Below, piece after piece: positions 9,244 to 17,908 of a DNA stretch of 64,000 nucleotides. Source of the DNA: Pseudomonadota bacterium (lineage in GTDB: Bacteria; Pseudomonadota; Gammaproteobacteria; Xanthomonadales; Xanthomonadaceae); NCBI GenBank assembly GCA_023390905.1, contig JAEWBY010000025.1, positions 16,872 to 80,871 of the forward strand. Reading direction: 5' to 3'. How positions within the stretch are numbered: the first letter of the stretch is position 1; each line of letters begins with the position of its first letter. The translations under genes and the position numbers were made by a program. The notes beneath the pieces were generated by a model. That model was given only the letters and a program-made list of their open reading frames with translations, did no database searches and was not told the DNA's origin.

Positions 9244-11738
9244 AGCCTGGCTCCCTGTCCGGCGGCCACGCGCAGCAGGTCGGCGAACACGCCGGCCGCC
9301 GTCACTTCGGGTCCCGCGCCCGGCCCCTGCACGATCAGCGGATTGTCGCAGTAGCGGCGCGTGCTGAACTGCACGATGTTGTCGGTGAGCCGGAGATTGG
9401 CGAATGCATGTGTCGCCGGCAGCGCCACCAGGCCCACGCTCGCCCGGCCGTGCGCGTCGAGTCGCGCGACATAGCGCAGCACCTGTCCAGCCGAACGCGC
9501 ATCGGCCAGGCGCTGTGCGAATGCCGCATCCACTTCTTCCAGCCGCGCCATGAAATCGTCCACGCTCGCCGCGCGCAGCGATTCGGGCACCAGGCTTTCC
9601 ACTTCGACGTCCTCCAGCGCCAGCGTGCGGCCCGCTTCACGCGCGAGGATCACCAGCTTGCGCGCAACGTCGGTGCCGGAGAGATCGTCGCGCGGATCCG
9701 GTTCGGTATAGCCGAGCGAACGCGCTTCGCCCACCAGCGCAGAAAAAGGCTGGCTGCCGTCGTAGCGATTGAACAGCCACGCCAGCGTTCCGGAAAAAAT
9801 GCCTTCCACCGATACCACGCTGTCGCCGGTGTCGAGCAGGTCGCGCAGCGTCGAAATGATCGGCAGGCCCGCGCCGACCGTGGCCTCATAGCGGAAGCGC
9901 GCGCCGCTGCCGGCCGCGGCTTCACGGATGGCTTCATAGCGCTGCAATGCCCCGGCGCCGGCCTGCTTGTTCGGCGTGACCACGTGGATGCCGGCGGCCA
10001 GCCATTGCGGATAGCGATCGGCCACTTCGGCGCTGGCGCTGCAATCGACGATCACCGCATGCGGCAGGTGCGCCGACAGCAGATGCGCGGTGAAGCGATC
10101 CAGATCCGCGGCCGCCGTGGTGTGCTGGAAACGATCGCGCCAGTCATCGCCGATGCCGCGTTCGTCGAGCAGCATTTTTTTGCTCGATGCAATCGCACGC
10201 AGGCGCAGATCCAGATTGGCCTTGCCCAGAAGCTGCGGTTGCGCCGCGCGAAGCTGGTCGATCAAGGTGGCGCCGACGTTGCCGGGGCCGATCACGCCGA
10301 CCGAGAACGTCTGCGGTGACAACCAGAAGCCGGCGTGCGCGGCGCGCAGGGCCTTGGTCGCATCGGCGCTGTGGATGGCCACGGAAATGTTGCGCTCCGA
10401 CGAACCCTGCGCAATCGCCAGGATGTTCACCCGCGCGCGTCCCAGCGATTCGAACAACCGCGCCGCCACGCCCGGCTGCCCGGCCATGCCGTCGCCCACC
10501 GCCGCCAGCACGCTGACCTGATCGGTGCGCTGCACGCGCTGCACCTGGCCGATGGTCAGTTCATGCGCGAACGCATTGAGCAGCGCGGTCTGCGCACGCT
10601 GGGCTTCGGCGCTCTTCACCACGCAGCAGATCGAATGCTCGGAGGAGCCCTGCGAGATCATCACCACCGACACGCGTGCATCGCGCAGCGCGGCGAACAC
10701 GCGCTCGGCGGTGCCCGGCACGCCGATGAGGCCCGTGCCTTCCAGGTTGAGGATGGCCAGCTCCGGGCTCAGCGTCAGTCCCTTGACCGGCCCGGCGTTG
10801 TCGCGCTCGGCGGTGATGCGCGTGCCGGGATGCTCGGGATGGAAGGTGTTGCGGATGATGATCGGCAGGCCGCGTTCGATCGCCGGCGACATTGTCTGCG
10901 GATGCACGACCTTGGCGCCGAAGTAGGCCAGTTCGCAGGCCTCGTCATAGCTCAGCGCGCTCAGTTGCACCGCTTCGGGCACCACCCGCGGATCGGCCGA
11001 CAGCACACCGTCCACATCGGTCCAGATGTGCAGTTCATCGGCGTTGAACAGCGCGGCGAAGATCGCGCCGCTGTAGTCGCTGCCGTTGCGGCCCAGCGTG
11101 GTGATGCGCCCGGTGCGATCGCGCGCGACGAAGCCGGTCACGATCACGCGCGGTTGCGGGTGCGCCTGACGCCAATCGCGCAGGCGCTGTGCGCTCTGCA
11201 GCCAGTCCACGTCCACGCCCAGATCGCCGCGGTCCACCACCAGCACCTCGCGTGCATCCAGCACCGCGCAGGCCTGGCCCTGGCTGCCTAGGTAATCGCC
11301 CAGCAGGCGCGCGGAGAACACTTCCCCCAGGCCCTGCACGCGATCGAGCACCTCGCGCGGCAGTTCACCGATCACCGCGAGCGCGGCGAGCACTTCGGCC
11401 AGCTCGTCGAAGCGGGCTTCGATCCATTCCAGCGTCGGGCCGGCGTCCTCGGCCAGCAGCGCGACTGCCGCACCGCGATGGCGCGCGCGCAGTTCATGCC
11501 AGCGTTCGCGCCATTCGGCGAGGTTGCCCGAGGCCAGTTCGGCCAGCGTGATCAGGGCATCGGTGACGCCCTTCATCGCCGAGACCACGGTGATCTGCTG
11601 CGGTTCGTCGCGCGCCAGCAGCAACTGCGCGACATGGCGATAGCGATCGGCGTCGGCGACGGAGGTGCCGCCGAATTTGTGCACGACGGTGCGGGAGTGG
11701 GCAGGCGATTCGGACGAACGGGCAACGCTGGACGACAT
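9240..11738 (-). CDS. thrA: Bifunctional aspartate kinase / homoserine dehydrogenase I
   Basis: This 832-residue protein catalyses the first and third steps of threonine synthesis. The order is aspartate kinase (VVHKFGGTSVAD near residue 20), ACT regulatory repeats in the middle (about 320-470), then homoserine dehydrogenase beginning with the nucleotide-binding VGVIGPGNVGATL. ACT domains imply feedback inhibition, by threonine in the known ThrA family. The start at MSSSVARSSESPAHS is chosen; an in-frame ATG at 11771 overlaps the leader. It is the first gene of thrABC. Confidence 0.96.
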   Translation of the reverse strand: MSSSVARSSESPAHSRTVVHKFGGTSVADADRYRHVAQLLLARDEPQQITVVSAMKGVTDALITLAELASGNLAEWRERWHELRARHRGAAVALLAEDAGPTLEWIEARFDELAEVLAALAVIGELPREVLDRVQGLGEVFSARLLGDYLGSQGQACAVLDAREVLVVDRGDLGVDVDWLQSAQRLRDWRQAHPQPRVIVTGFVARDRTGRITTLGRNGSDYSGAIFAALFNADELHIWTDVDGVLSADPRVVPEAVQLSALSYDEACELAYFGAKVVHPQTMSPAIERGLPIIIRNTFHPEHPGTRITAERDNAGPVKGLTLSPELAILNLEGTGLIGVPGTAERVFAALRDARVSVVMISQGSSEHSICCVVKSAEAQRAQTALLNAFAHELTIGQVQRVQRTDQVSVLAAVGDGMAGQPGVAARLFESLGRARVNILAIAQGSSERNISVAIHSADATKALRAAHAGFWLSPQTFSVGVIGPGNVGATLIDQLRAAQPQLLGKANLDLRLRAIASSKKMLLDERGIGDDWRDRFQHTTAAADLDRFTAHLLSAHLPHAVIVDCSASAEVADRYPQWLAAGIHVVTPNKQAGAGALQRYEAIREAAAGSGARFRYEATVGAGLPIISTLRDLLDTGDSVVSVEGIFSGTLAWLFNRYDGSQPFSALVGEARSLGYTEPDPRDDLSGTDVARKLVILAREAGRTLALEDVEVESLVPESLRAASVDDFMARLEEVDAAFAQRLADARSAGQVLRYVARLDAHGRASVGLVALPATHAFANLRLTDNIVQFSTRRYCDNPLIVQGPGAGPEVTAAGVFADLLRVAAGQGARL

Positions 11739-11784
11739 GACGAACCTCGGTGGGAGGCCCGTTACACGCATCAGGCTGGGGGCT

Positions 11785-11812
11785 GCCCCGCATCCTGATC
11801 CGGGTGCGGGGC
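11785..11812 (-). terminator. Attenuator hairpin of the thr leader
   Basis: The arms GCCCCGCA and TGCGGGGC form an 8-bp perfect stem with a 12-nt loop. It begins 12 nt after the leader stop codon and ends 47 nt before thrA. Its 5' arm (transcript direction) overlaps CCGCACCC at 11809-11802, which is complementary to GGGTGCGG at 11849-11842 in the leader, giving two mutually exclusive structures. No U-tract follows, so it may act as an unusual terminator or by masking the thrA start. Confidence 0.55.
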
Positions 11813-11823
11813 CGTGGTTTGCG

Positions 11824-11883
11824 AGTTACGCGAACACAACCAGCCGCACCCTGCTAATCGGGGTGGTAATGGTGGTAGTGGTG
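11824..11883 (-). promoter_or_regulatory. Threonine-rich leader peptide segment (thr attenuator)
   Basis: Read on the minus strand, codons from 11883 to 11860 give TTTTTITT (ACC ACC ACT ACC ACC ATT ACC ACC), followed by PISRVRLVVFA and a TAA stop at 11826-11824. Thr and Ile codon runs are the hallmark of thr operon leader peptides, whose stalled ribosomes sense charged tRNA-Thr/Ile. The position upstream of thrA fits. No ATG, GTG or TTG lies in this frame between the run and the predicted promoter; the nearest is GTG at 11973, inside the putative promoter. The translation start is therefore unresolved. Confidence 0.7.
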
Positions 11884-11967
11884 GTGCCCGCGACGCCCGC
11901 ACGGATCGCGCCGGGCTGCGGAGCCCGGGGGAATCGGCGTATGGAAGAGGTCGCGTGCATGCTCGTA

Positions 11968-11996
11968 GAACACACGATGCACCGAGGCGCTGTCAA
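11968..11996 (-). promoter_or_regulatory. thrA: Putative promoter of the thr operon
   Basis: A perfect TTGACA lies at 11996-11991 on the minus strand. A weak -10 (GTGTTC, 11973-11968) follows after 17 nt. A start about 7 nt later would give a leader transcript of roughly 220 nt that includes the Thr codon run and the hairpin. The -10 match is poor, so this rests mainly on the -35 element and position. Confidence 0.35.
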
Positions 11997-12164
11997 GTGC
12001 TGCAGCGCGTCACGATGATGGTTTCATCGGCAACTTCGAAAGCGCTGCGCCTTCAGAGAACCACGGCGCGTCTGAGGCCGGATCTCCCAACCCGCTCGTC
12101 GGCTTGACAAGACCACCGCCGGCGCTCCCAATGCGTAAACGTTATTTCATTGGTCGGAGGAAAT

Positions 12165-12605
12165 ATGAAGCCGATGCTGTGGTTGATGTTGCTCAGTGCA
12201 CCGACGCTGGCGATGGCCGGCAATGCCTCACAGGGACACGGACAGGGAACGAACGCCACGCAGATACCCGCGCTGACGCGGGCCGCCGAGCCGGGCTATC
12301 GAGCACTGCCGGCTCCGCTGCTGCGCAACGCCTATCTGAACTCCTCGACCCTCGCCTACTGGCAGAAATCACTCGCCGGCTACTGGCAACAATTGGGCTA
12401 TTCCAGCCAGCAGGCCGCGGTATGGGCGTCGTTGTTGAACGCCGATGGCGTCACCGGCATATCGGGCACGCGCGGCGTGTTTGTCGATTCCAGCGCCGAT
12501 CAGATGGTGTCGGTCATCCGCGGCGCACTGGATCGACAGGAATTCACGCGTGCCAATCAGTTGTTGCTCGCCGCGATGCTGGAACTGGACGCGCGCAGGC
12601 GCTGA
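12165..12605 (+). CDS. Small secreted protein of unknown function
   Basis: This 146-residue protein has a clear signal peptide (MKPMLWLMLLSAPTLAMA, cleavage before GN). The mature part is hydrophilic with an A/Y/Q-rich middle (SLAGYWQQLGYSSQQAAV) and no recognised domain. The start is firm: GGAGG at 12156-12160 with 4-nt spacing. It has its own upstream region, with a TTGACA at 12104 but no good -10, and is followed by tRNA-Arg 69 bp later. I do not recognise the family. Confidence 0.72.
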   Translation: MKPMLWLMLLSAPTLAMAGNASQGHGQGTNATQIPALTRAAEPGYRALPAPLLRNAYLNSSTLAYWQKSLAGYWQQLGYSSQQAAVWASLLNADGVTGISGTRGVFVDSSADQMVSVIRGALDRQEFTRANQLLLAAMLELDARRR

Positions 12606-12674
12606 AGCATCGCCGCCGCGTGCCGGCCGGTTCGCTTCAACGCCTGCCGGCCTTCATGCGAGAATGCCGCCACG

Positions 12675-12751
12675 GGCCCCGTAGCTCAGCTGGATAGAGC
12701 GTCCCCCTCCTAAGGGGAAGGTCGTGCGTTCGAATCGCGCCGGGGCCGCCA
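12675..12751 (+). tRNA. tRNA-Arg (anticodon CCU)
   Basis: A full cloverleaf of 77 nt including encoded CCA: acceptor GGCCCCG/CGGGGCC, D arm GCTC...GAGC, anticodon stem TCCCC/GGGGA with loop CTCCTAA (CCU at 12709-12711, reading AGG), T arm GTGCG-TTCGAAT-CGCGC. AGG is a rare Arg codon in such high-GC genomes. tRNA-Arg genes are common integration targets, but I see no integrase or duplicated 3' end nearby. Confidence 0.97.
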
Positions 12752-13044
12752 TCATCGCGCGCATCATCCATGCGCTTCCCGATCGCCAGACCGCTCCGCC
12801 GCCCGACATGCGGGCGCACCCGGCGCATGCGCGTCCCCGGCGCACACGGGTAATCGACAGCGCCGCGCGACTCGTCAAACCGACGAAAGTGCGCGGCTTC
12901 ATGGCTCCGGATTTCGGCGAATCGTCCAGCCGCCACAGCACTTCCACCGAATCGATCGAATCGGCGAAGCGCGTGAACGTCCCTGCTAAAATCGCATTCC
13001 CTCGCGCGGTGAGCCGCGCCATCCCGTTCTTCATGGAGCCATGC
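12752..13044. other. Intergenic region between tRNA-Arg and ALDH gene
   Basis: No independent gene is supported. The ALDH frame is open across the region, but its product there is Arg/Pro-rich and unlike ALDH sequence. The only signal I see is the extended -10 promoter at 12984-12992. Confidence 0.5.
12984..12992 (+). promoter_or_regulatory. Putative extended -10 promoter of the ALDH gene
   Basis: TGCTAAAAT is an extended -10 element (TGn followed by TAAAAT) 52 nt upstream of the chosen start codon. No good -35 is present at the usual distance, which is common for extended -10 promoters. Confidence 0.42.
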
Positions 13045-14577
13045 ATGCCCGCAGACATCCTCAAGGCCCTCGGCCTCGGCACGATCAACTCAGGCACCTA
13101 TCTGGGCAGCGGAGAGTGGTCCACCACCCGCGACGCCGGCCTGCTGCAGTCGATCAACCCGACCACCAACGAGGTGATCGCCGAGGTCCATGCGAGCAGC
13201 CCGGCCGATTACGAGACCGTCATCGCGCGCGCGCAGGCCGCCTTCAAGGTGTGGCGCACCACGCCGGCGCCGCGTCGCGGTGAAGCCGTCCGCCTGTGCG
13301 GCGAAGCGCTGCGCCAGCACAAGGATGCACTGGGGTCGCTGGTCGCGCTGGAAATGGGCAAGAGCAAGCCCGAAGGCGACGGTGAAGTGCAGGAAATGAT
13401 CGACATCGCCGACTTCGCCGTCGGCCAGAGCCGCATGCTGTACGGCTACACGATGCATTCGGAGCGCCCCGGCCATCGCATGTACGAGCAGTACCATCCG
13501 CTGGGACTGGTCGGCATCATCAGCGCGTTCAACTTCCCGGTGGCGGTGTGGGCGTGGAATTCGTTCCTGGCCGCGATCTGCGGTGACATCTGCATCTGGA
13601 AGCCGTCCAACAAGACGCCGCTGACCGCGATCGCCTCGATGAAGATCTGCAATGACGCACTGAAGGCCGGCGGTTTCCCCGACATCTTCTTCCTCATCAA
13701 CGATGCCGGCGTCGAACTGGCGCAGCAGTTCGTCGATGACACGCGCATCCCGCTGATCAGCTTCACCGGCTCGACCCAGGTCGGCCGCACCGTCGGCGAA
13801 CGCGTCGCCCGCCGCATGGGCCGCAGCCTGCTCGAACTGGGCGGCAACAACGCGATCATCCTGGACGAAACCGCGGATCTGAAACTCGCCATCCCCGGCA
13901 TCGTGTTCGGTGCGGTGGGCACCGCTGGCCAGCGCTGCACCACCACGCGCCGGCTGATCGTGCATGAGTCCATCTACGACACCGTGCTGTCCACGCTGGT
14001 CACGGCGTACAAGCAGGTCGAGGGCAAGATCGGCGATCCCACCGATCCGGCCAACCTGATGGGCCCGCTCAACAGCCAGGGCGCGGTGCAGCAGTTCCTC
14101 GCCTCCATCGAAAAGGCCAAGGCCAGCGGTGGCACGGTGGAAACCGGCGGCACGGCGATCGATCGCCCCGGCAATTTCGTGCTGCCGGCGATCGTCACCG
14201 GCCTGAAGAACTCCGATGAAGTGGTGCAGCATGAGACCTTCGCGCCGATTCTCTACGTCATGAAGTACCGCACGCTGGACGAAGCCATCGACATGCAGAA
14301 CGCCGTGCCGCAGGGCCTGTCGTCCTCGATCTTCACCCAGAACCTGAAGGCGGCCGAGCAGTTCCTGTCGGCGGCCGGTTCCGATTGCGGCATCGCCAAC
14401 GTCAACATCGGCACCAGCGGTGCGGAGATCGGCGGTGCATTCGGCGGCGAGAAGGAAACCGGCGGCGGCCGTGAATCCGGTTCGGACGCGTGGAAGGTCT
14501 ACATGCGTCGCCAGACCAACACGATCAATTATTCCGATTCGCTGCCGCTGGCCCAGGGCATCAAGTTCGATCTCTGA
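13045..14577 (+). CDS. amaB: ALDH7-family aldehyde dehydrogenase (piperideine-6-carboxylate / aminoadipic semialdehyde dehydrogenase)
   Basis: This 510-residue NAD-dependent dehydrogenase is very close to the antiquitin (ALDH7A1) family, which oxidises alpha-aminoadipic semialdehyde in lysine degradation. The catalytic cysteine is C298 in GTAGQRCTTTRRL and the general base E265 in LELGGNNAIIL. The C-terminal GAEIGGAFGGEKETGGGRES and TINYSDSLPLAQGIKF segments are family signatures. The start at 13045 has GGAG six bases upstream; ATG 13033 is a less likely alternative. Lysine catabolic neighbours are absent, so the physiological aldehyde is inferred from family only. Confidence 0.9.
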   Translation: MPADILKALGLGTINSGTYLGSGEWSTTRDAGLLQSINPTTNEVIAEVHASSPADYETVIARAQAAFKVWRTTPAPRRGEAVRLCGEALRQHKDALGSLVALEMGKSKPEGDGEVQEMIDIADFAVGQSRMLYGYTMHSERPGHRMYEQYHPLGLVGIISAFNFPVAVWAWNSFLAAICGDICIWKPSNKTPLTAIASMKICNDALKAGGFPDIFFLINDAGVELAQQFVDDTRIPLISFTGSTQVGRTVGERVARRMGRSLLELGGNNAIILDETADLKLAIPGIVFGAVGTAGQRCTTTRRLIVHESIYDTVLSTLVTAYKQVEGKIGDPTDPANLMGPLNSQGAVQQFLASIEKAKASGGTVETGGTAIDRPGNFVLPAIVTGLKNSDEVVQHETFAPILYVMKYRTLDEAIDMQNAVPQGLSSSIFTQNLKAAEQFLSAAGSDCGIANVNIGTSGAEIGGAFGGEKETGGGRESGSDAWKVYMRRQTNTINYSDSLPLAQGIKFDL

Positions 14578-14596
14578 TCACGGCAAGGAGCCGGCC

Positions 14597-14878
14597 ATGA
14601 ACATTGCGGTACGCCAGACCAGCACGCTCGCCATCGTGAGCCTCATCGCCGGCCTGCTCGGCTGGACCGCGCTGCCCTTCATCGGCAGCCTGGTCGCGAT
14701 CATCACCGGGCACATGGCGCGCAAGGAGATCCGGCTCGCGCCGGATCGACTGGAAGGCGATGGCTACGCCGTCGCCGGCCTGATCCTGGGCTGGCTGATG
14801 GTGGCCAGCGCGGTGCTGGCCTTCCTGATCTTCGTGTTCTTCTTCGGCGGATTGATCTGGCTGGGCAGCCAGTCCTGA
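14597..14878 (+). CDS. DUF4190-type small membrane protein
   Basis: This 93-residue protein has two predicted transmembrane segments, about residues 10-37 and 59-87. The first contains SLIAGLLGWTALPFIGSLVAIITGHMA; the GHMAR...I...DRLEGDG.AVAGLILGW pattern is typical of DUF4190 proteins. AAGGAG lies upstream of the start. It follows the ALDH gene by 19 nt and precedes the methyltransferase by 4 nt, so it is probably in that transcript. No biochemical role is known for the family. Confidence 0.8.
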   Translation: MNIAVRQTSTLAIVSLIAGLLGWTALPFIGSLVAIITGHMARKEIRLAPDRLEGDGYAVAGLILGWLMVASAVLAFLIFVFFFGGLIWLGSQS

Positions 14879-14882
14879 TGCA

Positions 14883-15650
14883 ATGAGCGGGCAGGACGGC
14901 GTCGAGCGCTTCAGCGGGCGGGCCGAGGATTACGTGCGCTACCGTCCGGATTACCCGGACGCGCTGGCACGATGGCTGCACGAGGAACACGGGGTCGCCA
15001 CCGGCTGCACCGTGGCCGACATCGGCGCGGGCACCGGCATTTCCACCCGCTACTGGGCCCGCCACGGACATCCGGTGCAGGCGGTGGAACCCAACGCGGC
15101 GATGCGGGCGGCACTGCAACGCGAGCTCGCCGGCGCGGCGGAGATCCGCGTGATCGACGGCACCGCCGAACACACCTCCCTGCCCGACCACGGCGTCGGT
15201 CTGGTCAGCGCGGCGACCGCCTTCCACTGGTTCGAGCCCGGACCCACGCGGCGCGAATGGGCGCGCATCCTCGCACCGGGCGGGCTGGCCTGCGTGTTCT
15301 GGAACAGCCGCGTGGCCGAGGCCTCGCCGCTGTTGCAGGGCTATGAAGCGCTGCTCCATCGATACGGGCTGGATTATCCGGACACCGCTCGGCGCAAGCC
15401 CGATGATCGGCGCATGCGTGAATGGTTCGGCCCCGGCTTCCGCGCGATGGCCGCCTTCGCGAACACCCAGTGGCTGGATTTCGGGCAACTGTACGGCCGG
15501 ATGCGTTCGTCCTCGTCTGCGCCACCGCCGGATCACCCGGCCCATGCGCCGATGCGCGAGGCGCTGCAACAGCTCTTCGACGAATGTTCCGAACAGGGAC
15601 GGGTCCGTTTCGATTACCTTACCCGCGTCTTCGTGGGCTCCCTGCACTGA
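14883..15650 (+). CDS. Class I SAM-dependent methyltransferase
   Basis: This 255-residue protein has the SAM-binding glycine motif VADIGAGTGIST at 44-55 and a Methyltransf_11-like core with AATAFHWFEP (motif IV region). The N-terminus (FSGRAEDYVRYRPDYP) is typical of a group of uncharacterised small-molecule methyltransferases. It sits tightly between the DUF4190 gene and pyrD (4- and 3-nt gaps), suggesting co-transcription. The methyl acceptor is not known. Confidence 0.85.
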   Translation: MSGQDGVERFSGRAEDYVRYRPDYPDALARWLHEEHGVATGCTVADIGAGTGISTRYWARHGHPVQAVEPNAAMRAALQRELAGAAEIRVIDGTAEHTSLPDHGVGLVSAATAFHWFEPGPTRREWARILAPGGLACVFWNSRVAEASPLLQGYEALLHRYGLDYPDTARRKPDDRRMREWFGPGFRAMAAFANTQWLDFGQLYGRMRSSSSAPPPDHPAHAPMREALQQLFDECSEQGRVRFDYLTRVFVGSLH

Positions 15651-15653
15651 TCC

Positions 15654-16709
15654 ATGTACTCCTTCGCTCGTTCCTTCCTGTTCGGTCTCGATGCCGAAAC
15701 CGCCCACGGCGCAGCGCTGCGCGCGCTCGAAGTGGCCTGGCGCACCGGCACCCTCGGCCTGGCGGCCCGTCCGCCGCAGCCGATGCCGACCAGGCTCTGG
15801 GGCCTGACCTTTCCCAATCCGGTGGGGCTGGCCGCCGGGCTGGACAAGAATGGCGCGCACATCGATGCGCTGTTCGCGCTGGGCTTCGGTTTCGTCGAAG
15901 TGGGCACGGTCACGCCGCGCCCGCAGCCGGGCAATCCGAAGCCGCGCATGTTCCGGCTGCCGCAGCATCAGGCGGTGATCAACCGGCTCGGCTTCAACAA
16001 CGAAGGCGTCGACGTGCTGGTGCGCAACGTGCAGCGCGCGCGGCGCGATCGCGGTGTCCTCGGCATCAACATCGGCAAGAACAAGGACACCTCCAACGAG
16101 CGTGCGGCGTCGGACTACCTGTATTGCCTGGAGCGGGTGTATCCGCTGGCCGATTACATCACCGTCAACATCTCCTCGCCCAACACCGCCGGCCTGCGCG
16201 AGTTGCAGGAAGAACAGGCGCTGCGCCACCTGATCGGCACGCTGCGCGACGCGCAGGAAGATCTCGCCGCCCAGCACGGCCGCCGCGTGCCGATGCTGGT
16301 GAAGGTGGCGCCGGATCTGTCGGACGAGGACATCGATGCGGTCGCGCGCGTGCTGGGCGATCTTTCCGTCGACGGCGTGATCGCCACCAACACGACGGTT
16401 TCGCGCATCAGCGTGCAGGATCATCCGCTCGCGCGCGAAACCGGCGGCCTGTCCGGCGCGCCGCTGATGGGTCAATCCACGCTGGTGCTGCGGCGCCTGC
16501 GCACGCGCCTGCCCGACTCGATTCCGCTGATCGGGGTCGGCGGCATTCTTTCCGGCGCCGATGCGGTGGCCAAGATGGCCGCGGGCGCGTCGCTGGTGCA
16601 GTGCTACAGCGGCCTGGTGTATCGCGGCCCGGAACTGATCGGCGAGTGCGTCGATGCAATCCGCCGCCGGCGCGAATCGCCCAGCCGCGGCCCGGTGGCG
16701 CCGGAATGA
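15654..16709 (+). CDS. pyrD: Dihydroorotate dehydrogenase (quinone), class 2
   Basis: This 351-residue FMN enzyme oxidises dihydroorotate to orotate in pyrimidine synthesis, passing electrons to membrane quinones. The class 2 catalytic serine is S175 in VNISSPNTAGLRELQ; AGLDKNGA near 61-68 and the FMN phosphate-binding GVGGI and SLVQ regions are present. The N-terminal helix MYSFARSFLFGLDAE is the membrane-associating part of class 2 enzymes. The stop overlaps murB by 4 nt. Confidence 0.97.
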   Translation: MYSFARSFLFGLDAETAHGAALRALEVAWRTGTLGLAARPPQPMPTRLWGLTFPNPVGLAAGLDKNGAHIDALFALGFGFVEVGTVTPRPQPGNPKPRMFRLPQHQAVINRLGFNNEGVDVLVRNVQRARRDRGVLGINIGKNKDTSNERAASDYLYCLERVYPLADYITVNISSPNTAGLRELQEEQALRHLIGTLRDAQEDLAAQHGRRVPMLVKVAPDLSDEDIDAVARVLGDLSVDGVIATNTTVSRISVQDHPLARETGGLSGAPLMGQSTLVLRRLRTRLPDSIPLIGVGGILSGADAVAKMAAGASLVQCYSGLVYRGPELIGECVDAIRRRRESPSRGPVAPE

Positions 16710-17746
16710 CGCCGGGCTATCGTGTGACCGCGCAGGCTTCGCTGCGCGCCCGCAATACATTCGGTGTCCAGGCGCGCGCGCCGTGGCTGATTGAAGTCGA
16801 GCGCGCCGACGCACTGCCCGAAGCGCTCACGCGGGAAGAACTGCACGGCCCGCTGATGGTGCTCGGCGGCGGCAGCAACCTGCTGTTCGCCGGGGATGCG
16901 CCCGGGCCGGTGCTGGCGCTGACCAGTGCGCGCATCCACGTGGCGAGCCAGCACGGTGAATACAGCCGCGTGCGCGTGGACGCCGGCGTGCCGTGGCACT
17001 CGCTGGTGATGTGGTCGCTCGAACAGGGCCTGTGCGGGCTGGAGAACCTCTCGCTGATTCCGGGCACGACCGGCGCCGCGCCCATCCAGAACATCGGCGC
17101 CTACGGCGTGGAGGTCGGCGAATTCGTCCACGCGGTCGAAGCCTGGGATCGCGAACTGGGCCAGTTCAGTCGGCTCGATCGCGACGCCTGCGCCTTCGCC
17201 TATCGCGACAGCGTGTTCAAGCATCATCCGGATCGCTACATCGTCACCGCGGTGGAATTCGATCTTTCGCGGCGCCCATCACTGCGGCTGGAGTACGCCG
17301 GCATCCGCGAAGAACTCGAGTCCATGGGCATCGGTGATCCCGGCGCGGCCGACGTGGCGGAAGCCGTGATCCGGATCCGCCGCCGCAAGCTGCCGGATCC
17401 GGCGGTGATCGGCAACGCCGGCAGTTTCTTCAAGAATCCGATCGTGCCGGCCGCGATCGCAGAACGCCTGCTGGCCCGGCATCCGGCGCTGCCGGTGTTC
17501 CGCGGCGATGCGGCCGATACGCGCAAGATTTCCGCCGCATGGATGATCGAGGCCTGCGGCTGGAAGGGCCATCGCGATGGCGATGCCGGGGTCGCTGCAT
17601 CGCATGCGCTGGTGCTGGTGAACCACGGCGCGGCCAGCGGCGGTGAACTGCTGGCGCTGGCGCGGCGCATCGCCGCCTCGGTCCGGGATCGATTCGGCGT
17701 ATCGATCGAACCGGAGCCGCGCATCATCGGTGCGAGCTGGAGTTGA
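16706..17746 (+). CDS. murB: UDP-N-acetylenolpyruvoylglucosamine reductase
   Basis: This 346-residue FAD enzyme makes UDP-MurNAc for peptidoglycan. FAD-binding VLGGGSNLLF (53-61), SLIPGTTGAAPIQNIGAYG (116-134), the catalytic serine S240 in GNAGSFFKNP, and the C-terminal EPEPRIIG glutamate region are all present. The long insert between the middle and C-terminal parts marks the type I form. The start is set by ATGA overlap with pyrD; the much longer open frame upstream is a shadow of pyrD. Confidence 0.97.
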   Translation: MTPGYRVTAQASLRARNTFGVQARAPWLIEVERADALPEALTREELHGPLMVLGGGSNLLFAGDAPGPVLALTSARIHVASQHGEYSRVRVDAGVPWHSLVMWSLEQGLCGLENLSLIPGTTGAAPIQNIGAYGVEVGEFVHAVEAWDRELGQFSRLDRDACAFAYRDSVFKHHPDRYIVTAVEFDLSRRPSLRLEYAGIREELESMGIGDPGAADVAEAVIRIRRRKLPDPAVIGNAGSFFKNPIVPAAIAERLLARHPALPVFRGDAADTRKISAAWMIEACGWKGHRDGDAGVAASHALVLVNHGAASGGELLALARRIAASVRDRFGVSIEPEPRIIGASWS

Positions 17747-17908
17747 TTCGCCGGCCGCGCCACCGGATTGCACTGCCTTCACCCGCAGGAGCGGCCGGCC
17801 CGAGCCGTTCGTTGGACGCCCGCCGTGGCCTTCGCGGACGCAACGCCATCGGCGCGTATCCTGATGGCGCCGGTGGCCGCCCCGTCGTTCCGGAATCCTG
17901 AGAGAGCC

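Noticed and set aside
9240..11291. Long plus-strand frames across thrA/thrB
   Set aside because: Antisense shadows of well-supported thr genes with Arg/Ala/His-rich composition.
12104..12140. Promoter for the small secreted protein
   Set aside because: TTGACA at 12104 is perfect but I see no acceptable -10 at normal spacing.
12675..12751. tRNA-Arg as an integration site
   Set aside because: No integrase, no repeated tRNA 3' end and no composition shift nearby.
14703..16814. Minus-strand open frame of 703 codons
   Set aside because: Lies opposite the methyltransferase and pyrD; composition typical of the antisense of conserved genes.
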